A DNA stretch of 64,000 nucleotides, taken from positions 48,634,748-48,698,747 of the forward strand of contig NC_083599.1 of assembly GCF_020882245.1 (NCBI RefSeq). The letters run 5' to 3'. Position numbers and translations under genes: made by a program. Of the stretch, positions 39,959-52,012 are shown piece by piece. Position 1 is the first letter of the stretch, and the number at the start of each line of letters is the position of its first letter. The DNA comes from Rhopalosiphum padi. Taxonomy: Eukaryota; Arthropoda; Insecta; Hemiptera; Aphididae. The notes under the pieces are model-generated. The model did no database searches. It was not told the DNA's origin and saw nothing but the letters and a program-made list of their open reading frames with translations.

Positions 39959-40740
39959 GAACTTCTTAAAAATGGTCAGTATTTTTAATTTTTGCTTGTA
40001 CGTAATATTTTATTGTTGACGAATTACCAATGGAGATTTATTAAGACATTGTTAATTTTAATATATAATAACAAATTATAGACTATTATAAACTTTTTAT
40101 TTTTCTAAATAAAAACTTATATAATTCATTCATTGTTTGTATATAACAACTAAACAATATAGGTATTACACGTAAAGTGATCAGTGTCAAATTTAATTTT
40201 ATAATCGCATAAACGATAGAGTCGATATACATACAAACATAAATGTATATAAACATAATTTCGAGAAAACGTATGTCGTATAACACTATTATTGATATGA
40301 CTGGAAACACCTTTATAATAACAAATAATAATTTACTGAAGTCCGTCGGTTCGTGTGATAAATGTTCACTTTCTCCGTTTGTGACCGTCAAATACACACA
40401 CGCACACACACACTCACACGCCTGTAGAACTGCAATATCAGTGGGACTCCTTGCATGAAATAGCGGCAATATAATATGTTACTTCAGAATAATATGCTTT
40501 ACGGGCTCGACCTATGTTAGGCACTTAAATGCTAAGACATCATATATTATACCTATATATATATCACAATATTGTATCCTTATGCAAAATTTATATAATA
40601 TTATAATGTAAATGACCGAATGCAGACAGTTAAAACTCACAATGACCTTTAACCTTGGTTATCATTTAGAAAAATATGTTTAATAATATCCAACTTAGGA
40701 CGCAATTCAAGCGACTGGTGTGCTATTCGTGTGTAGGTAC
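39959..40740. other. Intergenic with a CA-rich microsatellite
   Basis: Interrupted (CA)n run at about 40394-40420. No gene supported. Confidence 0.5.
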
Positions 40741-41675
40741 CTAGTGTGTGCCTACTGGTGTCGTCGACGAAGACCGCAGGTGTAGGTATGAACAGGTTTC
40801 TGTAGGGTGGAACAACAAAAAAGATCATCAGCGGGGAAAACTATTGTTCGTTGGAATGCAGCAGGCCGCTTTCGACCGCTAGCCGCGTACATGGAATTTT
40901 TATGACAAGTCGCTGCCCCCCCCCTCTTCCACCGTACGTGCATCAGTGCATCACTATTATTCCGTGTTTCCCGTTGTACCTTTGCAGGCATATCCAAGAC
41001 CCGGCAATTCGACGAGTTGACGGTGCGGACAATTCAATTTATGCGGTAATAATAGTAATAATAGTCAACCGTCGGATGGCACGAGTATAATATGTTAATA
41101 TCATAGACGGACGTCAGCCATTGAAACACAACAGAAGTGACGGTCAAACAGCTGATCAATTTGTTTACATTTTGCCGGAGGCTCGGCATGATCGTAGAAT
41201 ATTGTGTTTACATGAAACAAACGGATTTTAAATGACGACGATACGGTTACGACATCACGCCGAGCCTCCGGCAACATTTCAAGGTCTACCACGGCTATTG
41301 ACAATCATCATGAGGTCAACCGAAATATTCATTAGTGAACGATGGGGGGGGGATTTTGATAGCTTGCTCTGCCGCTTCTATTATGTTCTATCATAATATC
41401 GATGTTGTGAACACATTTTTTTTGTTATGTTGGTCACACTTTTAAGAATAACACGTGTTTTTGTAAACGATGTTTGAACTCCGTTCTTATCAATCGTCAC
41501 TTCGCCTATCCCAAAGGTTATTTCACATGAATTTTTGTTTATTACGGCGTCATCGTAATGGAAAAAAGTTAAGAAGGAACGAATATTGCGTTTCGCCTTT
41601 TGCTGTTTCGCCTTTGTGTATAAGCCGAGCTCTAATTTTCAGTGTCAAATATTGTTTCAACATTAAGAATTTCGA
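40741..41675. promoter_or_regulatory. GC-rich island, possible promoter or untranslated first exon
   Basis: G+C and CpG rise clearly from about 40741. On the plus strand a consensus donor GTGAGT follows 41675 (TTCGA|GTGAGT), which would fit an untranslated exon feeding the gene at 53 kb. No initiator or conserved frame can be named, so function is inferred only from composition and the donor. Confidence 0.35.
41173..41273. mobile_element. 101-bp inverted-repeat element or hairpin
   Basis: TGCCGGAGGCTCGGC at the left is matched by GCCGAGCCTCCGGCA at the right, a perfect 15-bp inverted repeat. The 6-bp sequence ACATTT flanks both sides (41167-41172, 41274-41279), which suggests an inserted MITE rather than a resident hairpin. 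Confidence 0.65.
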
Positions 41676-44600
41676 GTGAGTATTTTTAGTTTGTATTATT
41701 ATTTTGTATTTTAGACAAAGACTTAATTTTATTGAATGATTGATACATTAAATAAATTCGGGAAACTGTTATTGTATAAAACACATTTTTATTTTAATCG
41801 TGACCGTGTAGTATACGTATACATTTACTAACGGTGTTAGTACATTGGCCGAAATTGATGATATTCTATTCAACCAGCAATACTTCTAATTCAGTATTTT
41901 TACCGTAGAAATGTTATCGTTCGGTGTTATAAAAACTTTTTTTTTAATTGACAATATTATATAGGTGAATGTTTTTGGAAGTAATTATTAACGTGATAAT
42001 TACTCATTTCTCTAAGTATTTAAAGTTTTAAGTTATGTAATTACAATCAGATTGGGCCAGCGAGTTACCAAGAACATCTCTGTGGGCCAATCGAAACATG
42101 GGCCAGTTTTATTTATTTGGTCATGATTTTACTTGTTTATTATAATGATAAATTAATACAAACATTATTTTAATATAAAAATTGAATCGAATTATTAAAT
42201 TGTACAGTATCTGTAACTGTAATCAAATGTTAGAAATCCTAAAACTCGGTAGGCCAATACCTTCTTTCCGGAATTTATTGTAGTTAATTATTTTATACAA
42301 AATACATATTTTATAACATAGTTTCTTATGATACTATTACATTGTTATTTTATTGTGCAAAAATATTAGATTGTACCTAATATATGTGATATATTTTATT
42401 TGAAACTCTTTTATCCTATGGTGTCGTCATTGTGTCAGACAATAAACCAAATAAAATATATTATAATATTTTTCAAAAACAATAACATATTCTCGGATCA
42501 TAAAATGTACAACATGCCTATATGCTGCCTCAATTAGCTGTCTTAGAAACTATTTTAAATATCATATAATTAAATTAGATAAATTCAGTATAAGCTTTAA
42601 GCTAACATATAATTATAGATATACATAAATTCTTATAATTAAGTAATTGGTTATAATATTAATTTTTGTCAACAAATATAATATAAGAAGTTCCTTTTTA
42701 TACATATAAAATTAATGATTAATTTATTTTTGAAATCTTTATTATATTGTAACAAGTATAAATAAATTACACCATTTTTTGAACTAATATATATATGTTA
42801 TAAAAAACTAGAAAGAATTTATGAAATAGTATATAAAATGGGAGATAGTTAATTTTTATAAAATGAGTTCTGGAAAAAAAGTTGTTGACTGGCTCAAATA
42901 TATCGTGTAAACGTATCGGGACAAGCTAAAGTTATGTTAAAATAATTCTATTTGATTTCTTTGTCTTTATTTTTTTAGTATATAATGTATAAAACATAAA
43001 ACATAGGTTTTCAAAGAATTTTTGTATGTAGATATTTTTAATGGCATTAAAAAATATTGACAATCTATCAAATTAATAGTCACTACTCGAATTAAGTATA
43101 CTGAATATATTTGTCTCTTTATGTAAATAATCTAAATTTATGAATAGTGTACGGTATAATGTTTTCCAATTCATCCTATATTATATTATTGTATTATAAT
43201 TCTATTTAATTTGAATATTATATATTAAGCTTGAACAACATATACATAATATATTATTATGTTAATAAATGATAATTAATAATTATTGTTTTGAATGATT
43301 TTGTTTCATATTGAACATTTTGATAAAGAATATACTTACCAAAAATTAAATGTTATTGCAACTTGTCTGTCAGTTGCATTGCTTCTGTTTTTGTTTTAAT
43401 TTTACATAATATTTAATACAACTACAATTTTACACAATGTACGCTGTAGTAATTTTTTTTTATATTCCTAAGGTTTCATTATTATTTACCAACAGTCCAA
43501 ATTCAAAACGATAATCGTTTCAATTTACAATTGTTAAGAACTCGTTATTAATTATATTATAATTATAAAAATATAAGTGTTATATTAAAGTTTATTAATT
43601 TTATACTTGTATTTTATAGTCTAGTCTTTTTGATAAAATATCTTTGACTGCCTATTAATAAATAATAATTTTTATGAACTGTAAAATGCATAATTTATAT
43701 AATACATAGTATACCTATTATAACATTATTTATAGATACAGATATATTTTCAAATACCTTACAGATATATTTTTTTTATCATAACTCGTAATTAATCATA
43801 ATTTTTACTGGTCTCTGCCTTTGGCTTAAATATATAAGCATATAAGCTAAGAGTTGTACAGTATAATGTAACTGTTTAGGTTAGGTATTATTGTTATTAA
43901 TTTGGGATTATAATACCATTAGTATTAATAATTTACCAGGACCTTTATTATACAATAATTGAGAATACAATTATACATATTTTGTCAGGAGATTATTATT
44001 TTTAACATACTACTTAAACAGAATGGGCACTGAGGGTTATTTAATGCCATTGGTTGCTAGAACTTTAAAAAAAATATTAATACTTTTTTTTATTTAGAAC
44101 TTATAAATAAAATGTATTTATTTATAATTGCATATTTTATATATACAATGTTGAGACTTCGAGCACCAACAGCAATCTATCTAATGGTTATAGTAAGCTA
44201 TAACTTACCACATAATATTTTGATAGTCAACCAGAGTTGCTAAAACATATCAAAATTTCCTGAAAATAAAGGTTATTATATTAAGATGTCTACAGCAGAT
44301 GTGAATTCGCTTAAAACTAAACATGATTGATTTCTGGCTAATAGTCACGTACCCAAGCATTATGCATGTATAAATATATATATACGAGTATGTCCGTAGC
44401 TTTAAATAAAATTGTTTAATTTTAACAGATTCTCATAATTTAAAATCGCGTTTATCTCGTAAATATTCGTTTTATTTGTGAAAGAGTTAAATTTAAATTA
44501 TATTTTATTTTTTATTAAGTATATATAATTATTATTTTCAACCGCTGGTGCGTCGTTAAAATATGTACCAAATATCAAAAACAAATCTTAATATTATGGT

Positions 44601-45130
44601 TCAAAAGCATGAGAGATAAAAATATAATACATTATCTAAATGACTAAAACAAACATGCAAATGCTATACATTTTCTACGTGACAGATTTAAGTGTTACGT
44701 TATATTTATTATTTATACTATTGTATACTTATATTTATTTTCATTTAACATGGGCGACGGGCATTCAATTACTGTGACGTAATTTCACGTGACTGATAAT
44801 AAAAATATTGACTTGACATAGAATTGTATAATATTTGAATGGCTTTTAATTTGTTCATTGTTGTACTTTATTTATTAATAATAATATTATGTATATTGTA
44901 TTGCGTACAATATTTTTACCTGGTACGCAGGTTGAGTTATTTTAGAATATTTCTTCAAGTTTTTTAATATCTATAAATTTTTAATCAATACGTCACGAAG
45001 CGGTTAATAGTTATGCTATGTATGGAAAATTCAATTGAATATTACAAAATAAAACATTTTAAAACAAAATAATATTAGTTGTATGTCTTTTATGTATTAT
45101 CTAGGACCGTAGGCGTTAAGTTTTAAAAAA
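41676..45130. other. Intergenic, nothing recognised
   Basis: AT-rich throughout. Near 42050-42115 and 42250 the motif GGGCCA recurs (TTGGGCCAG, GGGCCAATCG, TGGGCCAG), perhaps a decayed transposon end. No gene. Confidence 0.5.
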
Positions 45131-45150
45131 CTGGTTTTATGCCTCGGTAT

Positions 45151-45305
45151 CATAGGCATAAATGTACAATTTGGTGGATGGGGATTAGCCCCCGGTCAAT
45201 ATAATGTCCCCATAAAATCCAATATTGTAATGGGTGCCCAATACCCCATAATAATTTCAATGGGTGCCTGAGCCCCCGGGCACCCGCATGTACATGGCGT
45301 CTATG
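45151..45305. repeat. Short inverted-repeat element with C-rich core
   Basis: CATAGGCATAAATGTACA at the left mirrors TGTACATGGCGTCTATG at the right imperfectly. The core repeats TGGGTGCC and contains AGCCCCCGGGCACCC. Probably a MITE; no clear target duplication. Confidence 0.5.
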
Positions 45306-45633
45306 TCTAGGACAGTAGGCTAGCATTTGCATATTAATTTTGCGCAACCAAATAAAAAGCCTAGCTCAATTATGTTTCATCTTACATCGAAATTTGTAAT
45401 TTTGTGTTGCATATTTTTGCATATTCAACTAATCACCACATTTATTAGTGTGAAAGTCAGCCGCGTTAATTAACCTATATATATATATAATATATTATAT
45501 ATTTTATATATTATATACAATTAATTATAATATTATTTTAATTTATAATATGTGGATGTAGGTACTTCTAATAACGAATTTAATTATTTTATGGACTATA
45601 TATTTATGTTTATGTTTTATGTATATATTTTTT

Positions 45634-46040
45634 ATGCCGGGTTGCATGAAACTGAACTTTAAATTTATTTAATGAATAGTTTTATTGAACCGTTAAATAT
45701 TTTTACAGACGTGTTTGGGTTGCACAAACCGTTCAATAAAAATATATTGGTATTAAACATGATACCAAGATTTGTGTAGAAGTTTAAGCTTATCACAGAA
45801 AAATACTATATTAAGTTCTATGGTTACGATGTACTACTGATACGTACACGTGATAACTGTAGGCTTATCGAATGATTAAAATTTAAAGAGCCAAAATCGG
45901 TCCATTAGTTTAATGAGCTGGTAACCTATATTTTAACGGTCCAATAAAATTATTGAACGTTTAAAGATTGTTTAACGGATCGATGAATAAAATTTTAATC
46001 ATTCGTTAAACGTTTAAGGGACCTTCATGCAACCCAGCAT
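45634..46040. mobile_element. MITE with GGGTTGCATGAA ends (407 bp)
   Basis: Terminal repeat ATGCCGGGTTGCATGAA at 45634-45650 and its inverse TTCATGCAACCCAGCAT at 46024-46040. The inside is rich in short CGTTAAA/TTTAACG units in both senses. A 3-bp flank ATG is possible, which would fit PIF/Harbinger-type insertion. Confidence 0.8.
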
Positions 46041-46264
46041 GAGTATTATAAACATTTTATAATACAATAGGTACAATAAATTTGTGAGTAACGTCTGCCC
46101 TAACTTACGGCGCAGGTTATAAGCGTATAATATCTTATAAATTATAAAATATAGATATATTAGTAATGGTTGGTGGGTATAGATTATAGTAGGTATAAGG
46201 TGAATGACTGAATTTAGGCACGTGTTATATATTTATATAATATAGTGGTGAGATTGCAGTAATA

Positions 46265-46438
46265 CAGTGGTTCTCGACCTAGTCGACCTTTTTATGCTCA
46301 CGGCTCATTTCTTATAACCATATATTTTGGTCGGAAGACTATAGTAATAATAATAAAGTAATACTATGCACGTGTATCATGGTCGCGACCCGCGGCACAC
46401 CTACAGCTAGTTCGCGGTACACCGGATGAGAATCATTG
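46265..46438. mobile_element. hAT MITE (174 bp), Charlie-like, with 8-bp duplication
   Basis: Ends CAGTGGTTCTCG and, reversed, CAATGATTCTCATC. Perfect 8-bp repeats CAGTAATA at 46257-46264 and 46439-46446. The terminal sequence is the classic CAGTGGTTCTC of Charlie-type hAT elements. Confidence 0.9.
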
Positions 46439-46559
46439 CAGTAATATGTCCGTTACACAGATGTTTTACCACATAAAGCTTATTATTCAAAAACTAGTTG
46501 TTTCCTGACTTTCTGAGAGTAGTGCGGTCGTCATAATATTATATAATATTAAAGGTGTC

Positions 46560-47215
46560 ACGATTATTTGACACTTTTTGTAGACATTTGAAATTTTCCA
46601 TTTTTTTTATAAGTATTGATAAAAATGTTTCACTAGATAAAAATACTTCAAAACTTGTCACACGTAGTTCATTTATCAAATAAAAAATATCCAAAATATA
46701 ATCACGATATTTTTTTTATATGTATTTAAAGATAGAATTTTGACAAAATTCGTCAGTTATGAAAATTTGAATTTATCTTGTACATATAGTAACAATATTT
46801 ATAAAATATTCAATTTTTATATCTAAGACTTCAAAATTCAAGACAAGGTTGTTAGTTGAAAACAAAACATATATAAACATTTATTTTAAGTTCAAATTTA
46901 GACAATATTACATATTTAAACGAAGAATTAACGATGTTAAATAGTTATTTTGTTTTAATTCAATAACATTATTTGCGAGGACTTAACATATTTATATATA
47001 TTATAAATTTTAGTATACGCAATGATATTTTCAAAATAATATGTAGATTAATTATTATTACTAAATACTAATACTATAATATAAATTATTGCTATTACTT
47101 ATAATAAACCAACCTATGATATAATATCATTGAATTCAAATTTAACACTCCCATTTCAGTGACCCACTCGTCATCTATACTGTACAACGGAGCGGTACCC
47201 ACTTGCCCGCCTTCT
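46560..47215 (+). repeat. Degraded R1-like repeat
   Basis: The right end (47140-47215) has the family signature: TCAAATTTAACACTCCCATT, CAGTGACCCACTCGTCATC, TACTGTACAACGGAGCGGTA and CACTTGCCCGCC. The body toward 46560 (GACATTTGAAATTTTCCAT) is similar to the R1 interior. The left limit is approximate. Confidence 0.6.
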
Positions 47216-48055
47216 TTTGTTCTTTGAGCCTTATGCCGCAAAGTGCAGCGCTAATGTACTAGGAGCGAGGTTTTTCTTGCATTTCTACGGTATGGGGTTG
47301 GATTTGGAGAGCAAATAATATAAAATACAAACAAATGTATTGAACAACAATGATATTATTATATTTTGGTCATGTTATTTTCGGATTGAAGTCTTACTGT
47401 CTGTAAGGGTGTTTCGTGGGCGTCTGTCGGTACAAAAATGGCTTCGATTAATCGTCGATACATTGAGGTACATTGAGTTTTCGTGCTGGGCAAGTCAATA
47501 ATGGCTGCACAGCAGCTGTGCTGTGCAGCGCAGCGGTTGTCTATGACTTGACTGGTTGACGGTGCGTATCGATTTTTGTGGGAACGAATTACTACCTACC
47601 AAAGTTGTGAAATGTTCATATTATTGTATATTATACGATATTAGGATATTCCACACGTCCGCTAGTTTTCTCCCTCACTTTGCAACGCTGCCGGAATCGT
47701 GCTCGTAAGGCAGCGTGCTCATCAAACTTATACTGTCGTGGTCCGCCTAACTATATTATGTAGTTGTGTCACACTTCCCTCCAACCACCGACGCCGCCTT
47801 CGCTCTTGTTCCGCCCGTTACCTCTCTCTCTCCACCACGTGTCGACCATTCACACGTTTTCATTCGTTGTCGTCACCACCGCACCGCTCTGCACCCACTA
47901 CCATCGTCACCGAACCTGCCCGTTTTCCCTTCATTTCATTACGGTTACACGGTTGTTGTCGACCGTCGACTTGCCCTGGGCCGTCTTGTTTCCGAACAAT
48001 AGCTACCAAGCCCAGCTGTTGTAGCTGTTGTTGTGGTACTTACGCCTGCTCTTCG
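47216..48055 (+). promoter_or_regulatory. GC-rich island ending in a splice donor, candidate first exon of the MRG-domain gene
   Basis: A sharp GC and CpG rise with pyrimidine-rich coding-strand sequence. The strong donor GTAAGA follows 48055 (CTCTTCG|GTAAGA). If spliced to 53235 the joined frame reaches a TAG upstream and has no ATG before 53321, so it would be an untranslated exon. It contains the hairpin at 47504-47529. The link to the gene 5 kb downstream is inferred from orientation and phase alone. Confidence 0.45.
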
Positions 48056-48404
48056 GTAAGATCCTATTTGGAATAATAATATAATAATATTATAACTCGC
48101 CGAAAACGTCACAATAGTACGGTTCTCGCATGCATTCCACCGCTGCCGCCATTCTAAAATATTGATGTTTTTTTTTGATTTTTTTTTACCTGTATTCCAT
48201 ACATAGATATACTTATTATGCTAATCATGTGCCGGTACTTGTTACGCTATTCCATTATATTCACATGGGCGGAACTAGGGTTTTACATTTGAATGAGCTA
48301 TTTATTTTTGATTCCAATGCACAGTGGTGGATTAAAAAAATTCAACCTGAGTAAATTATTACTGGTTCTTAATTTGTATTTTTCTGAATATATTTAGTGA
48401 TATT
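48056..48404. other. Intronic or intergenic, nothing recognised
   Basis: AT-rich sequence following the donor at 48056. Confidence 0.4.
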
Positions 48405-48649
48405 TTTATTGTCTCCGTCTTACACACGTGCGTTAAAATCTACAGTTTAAAAAATATCATAACTTAAAAATAATATCAATAAAAGGCTACGTGAGGCCCT
48501 GGATAATAATCTTACTTTTGAATTTTATAATAGGTCAGTTCACTCTAATATCCAAACTAACAGCACAATATTGAAACTGGTAAACGAAAATTTGTCACGT
48601 CTCGTGTGTGTAAGATGGAGACAACACATGTGGGTTTACGTCCTCTTAA
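48405..48649. mobile_element. TTAA fold-back element, copy 3, left end lost
   Basis: The right end is intact (ACAACACATGTGGGTTTACG then TCCTC and TTAA at 48646-48649). The left arm starts inside the repeat at TATTGTCTCCGTCTTACA, so about 30 bp including the TTAA are missing. Confidence 0.75.
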
Positions 48650-49275
48650 CACAATATTCGAACAAATTTTTAGAACTGTTTTGTTGGCTAACATGGACAG
48701 AAGACAGTCATTTTATTCATATATGATTTTCCTCTCACTATTGCACTGAAGCATTTACATTTACATACAATTATATTTTCTATTATCGTTTTATTACATA
48801 TATAATATATATATAGGTAAGTATTTGATTTTTACCTTGTAATATATGTACACTTTATGTGCAATGACAATTTCTACATTTCATTTTATTATTACCTATC
48901 ATTTTATCCTTAATTATTACAGCTAAACAATGATAGTAGGTACCTACTTATTAGAAAATTATCAAGTTGTGTTTACCTAGAAGTCTATCACCAAATTTTT
49001 AAATCATCCGTTCCTTGATGAGTGTTTTAATTTATAAAAAATGAATATACCTACCCTATTTAAAATATTAATAATGTAAAATAACCTCTACGTAGGAATA
49101 TATTTATTTATTTTATATCGTGTATAATAAAAGTTTGTTTATAATTTTAAATATGTAATAATATGCATTACTATTTGATAGTGTGCCTATTCAACTTCCT
49201 CTGATAACCAACTTTTATTTTAATACATACAGCCATACAGGCCGTTTTACAGTACCGTCGAGTTTGTGTAAATAA
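48650..49275. other. Intronic or intergenic, nothing recognised
   Basis: AT-rich; no coding signal or repeat end that I can name. Confidence 0.4.
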
Positions 49276-49283
49276 AGGATTAC

Positions 49284-50246
49284 GGCTGACATTGAATTGA
49301 GTCCGCAAATACTTTTGGGTTATCGGAGTTGAGTCCGACCAATATTGTTAGGTTGTTCGAGTTGAGTCCCTTCAGCCTATTATTGATATATATTGATTGC
49401 TTACATTATTTTTAATAATAATAATAATTATGTGTGATATAATAATGTTAAGAGGACGCCATACCCGCATGTGTTGTCTCTGTCTTACTAACGTACATCA
49501 TAACACATTTTGTGATGTTAGCTTTAATATTAGAGTAAATTTACCTATTATCAAATTTAAAGGTAAGAATATTATCTAGACAATGACATATGCTTTTTTT
49601 GATATTATCATTTTAAAGTGAGTTATGAACATTTTAGAGTTGTAAAATTTTACACAGCTATAACTCACTTTAAAATTATAATATCAATAAAAGCATATGT
49701 CATTGTTTAGATAATAGTCTTATCTTTACATTTGATGATAGGTAAATTTACTCTAATATTAAAGCTAACATCACAAAATGTATTCTTCTGAACGAAAATG
49801 TGTTATGATGTACGTTAGTAAGACAGAGACAACATATGTGGGTATGGCGTCCTCTTAATAATTAAATATAGTGACTGGTAAAAATTTAAATGATACAGAT
49901 TTTAAAAAGTCAAATCTCCAAATTTGCTTATTTATATATTTGTTTGTCTGCTCCCGTAAAATTTTTTCTTTTTCTAATGTTTCTTTACATGATATTTTTA
50001 CTTTGCTTTTTAATTTTGTATATGTATCAGACCGTATTCCTAGAAGAGTGTCCACAAGAATAATATTTAATAAATATTTGGATGTCCTGTCCCGAATGAA
50101 AAAAGCATTTAATTTTGAGTGAATTTTACTGTGTAGGTAGTTTTATGACATTTTATCTATACGGACTTAATTCAAAGGTATTAAGATAATAAGCTGGACT
50201 CAGTTCAAACACATAAAAGTAGTATGGACTCAATTCAATATCAACG
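49284..50246. mobile_element. 963-bp element with iterated TTGAGTCC end boxes and 8-bp duplication
   Basis: Perfect 8-bp repeats AGGATTAC at 49276-49283 and 50247-50254. Ends: lead GGCTGACATTGAA (left) and CGTTGATATTGAA (right, reversed), then TTGAGTCC. Left boxes start at 49297, 49329 and 49362 (steps 32, 33). Right inverse boxes are GGACTCAA at 50226, GGACTCAG at 50196 and GGACTTAA at 50163 (steps 30, 33). Same plan as 34234-34850 with a different box. A TTAA fold-back element sits inside. Its own coding capacity is nil. Confidence 0.87.
49448..49858. mobile_element. TTAA fold-back element, copy 4 (411 bp), nested
   Basis: TTAA at 49448-49451 and 49855-49858. The arms GAGGACGCCATACCCGCATG then TGTTGTCTCTGTCTTACTAA are mirrored almost perfectly over about 200 bp each, leaving a short centre near 49630-49650. 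It is the best-preserved copy of the family in the window, so it is the youngest of the four by inspection. Confidence 0.9.
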
Positions 50247-50489
50247 AGGATTACTGTAACTCATATTTTGCATTTAATAACAATGTAATATTATATTACA
50301 TTTTAAAGAAGTGTTCATAGTTTTTTTCTAATAAATCACTTTATTTTTAATAATTTCTTCAATACAAATTTTCTTCACAATATTTTTCTGCACAGCCATA
50401 AAGTAGAAATGACACTAGGAAAGTCCCAGCATATCCCACCGTTATATCAACATAGTTTGCTACTGATTTTTACTATAATAGACAGAGTC

Positions 50490-51881
50490 CAGTGCCGTAA
50501 CTAACGTCCACGGGGCAGTATATCAAGTGTTGGCCTCTATATATTACCAAGATTAAAAAAAAACAACAGTCATTATTTATTATAAATGGAGTTTATTTAT
50601 GTTATATGTACAAAACTATAAAGTAGCTATTCAAAGTTTTTTTTTCTAGCTTTATTCTCAGGAAATGTTTTTGTCAGTTCTTTAGTGTCCATTTGTCTGT
50701 TTTCTAATAATATGATAGGTATGTTTTGCACTTTTTTCTAACAGTACCTGCCTCGTGAATTTTAAAATAAAATTCAAATGTTTGTATATCATTTTAGATT
50801 CTGAACAGAGTGAGGAATGTAATGATTTTATAATGATGTATGTTTTTTTTATTTTTGTGTCTGTCATCACGTTTTATTGGAGTAAAAATAATGCTTTGAT
50901 TTTTGACTTCAGCCCCTTTTTGAAAAGGAAAATGAATCTAGTTGGTATTTTGGGGTGATAAAAATAAAAAATGTCCAGTAGTTTTCAATAGCGTCAGGAA
51001 AAACCTTAAAAAAGTAACAGAAAAATAGGAATTTTACGCATGATCAGTTTTTGACAAAAATCGATTTTTTTATTTTGTTGTAAATCAAAAACGAATCATT
51101 GAAAATACTTGAAATGTTCACCAAATGTTTATATTAGCGTTATATATTTACGATTAAATTTTCAAAATATTTTAACTTTTTTAAGTTATTTGCAGACAAT
51201 TGAAATTTTTGATTTTTCTAAATTTTTTTTCTTGAAAAGCTGATAAAAAAATTTAGTTTTCCAAAAATCTTTAAAATTTTACACAAGGTTTATTATAAGT
51301 TATACTTATCGTAATAAAAAAAAAAAATAAAAAATCGTTTGTCACAATTTTTGTTTATACGCTTTTAAAGTTCAAATGTTTACGAAGTATGTCAAAATCG
51401 CAAAAATTGACAAGGAATTTTGAAGTTGAAAAGTCATAAAAATTTTGTGATTTATACATTAGGCTTTTTAAGCCAATTCAAGGTTTTCCATAAGTTTTCC
51501 TTCAAATAACTATAAATAAGAACTCCAGCGTCAATATAGAAAACTTTTTGTGAGCGTAGGAAATTAAATTTTTTACGATATCACGTAAAATAACGATATA
51601 TTATAATTTAAATATAGGTAATAATATAATATATCCTACTAATTATCCTAGACTGACAAATCATCTCCGTTCAGAATTGTTTTTCATATATAATGATACC
51701 TGTCATTGCATTCAAATTTAACACATCCATTATAGTGACCTAATACTCCCTATCTTTACTATACACTGTACAGCAGAGTAATACGCACTTGCAAGCCGTT
51801 TTTTATAATACAAATTGTATTTACAAGGGTGGAGAGTCCCGCGCCATTGCCGTGCCTTGCCATCCCATAGTTATGCCACTG
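50490..51881. mobile_element. hAT-like element interrupted by an R1 repeat
   Basis: CAGTGCCGTAACTAACG at 50490 and CATAGTTATGCCACTG ending at 51881 form a plausible terminal inverted repeat. Only about 300 bp at the left and 70 bp at the right belong to it; the rest is R1. No 8-bp duplication could be found, so the pairing is tentative. Confidence 0.5.
50793..51812 (+). repeat. Dispersed 1-kb repeat (family R1), copy B
   Basis: Full-length partner of 9311-10317, in inverse orientation. Begins AGATTCTGAACAGAGTGAGG; ends TACAGCAGAGTAATACGCAC. A short open frame occurs at the same place in both copies, but indels and amino-acid changes show no constraint. Confidence 0.85.
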
Positions 51882-52012
51882 ATACGGTCAGAGAGTCTTT
51901 CGTATTTAATAGTGTGGAATAACAGAATTAAGTTAACCGGAAAATCGTATAGGTAGTCGTGATAACTGAACTAATATATACTAATGTCTAATTTATAAAA
52001 TACCTATTACCT

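Noticed and set aside
47699..48076. Three overlapping frames of 78-125 codons.
   Set aside because: Same reason: GC- and pyrimidine-rich island, simultaneous open frames, Ser/Pro/His-biased products, no recognisable domain.
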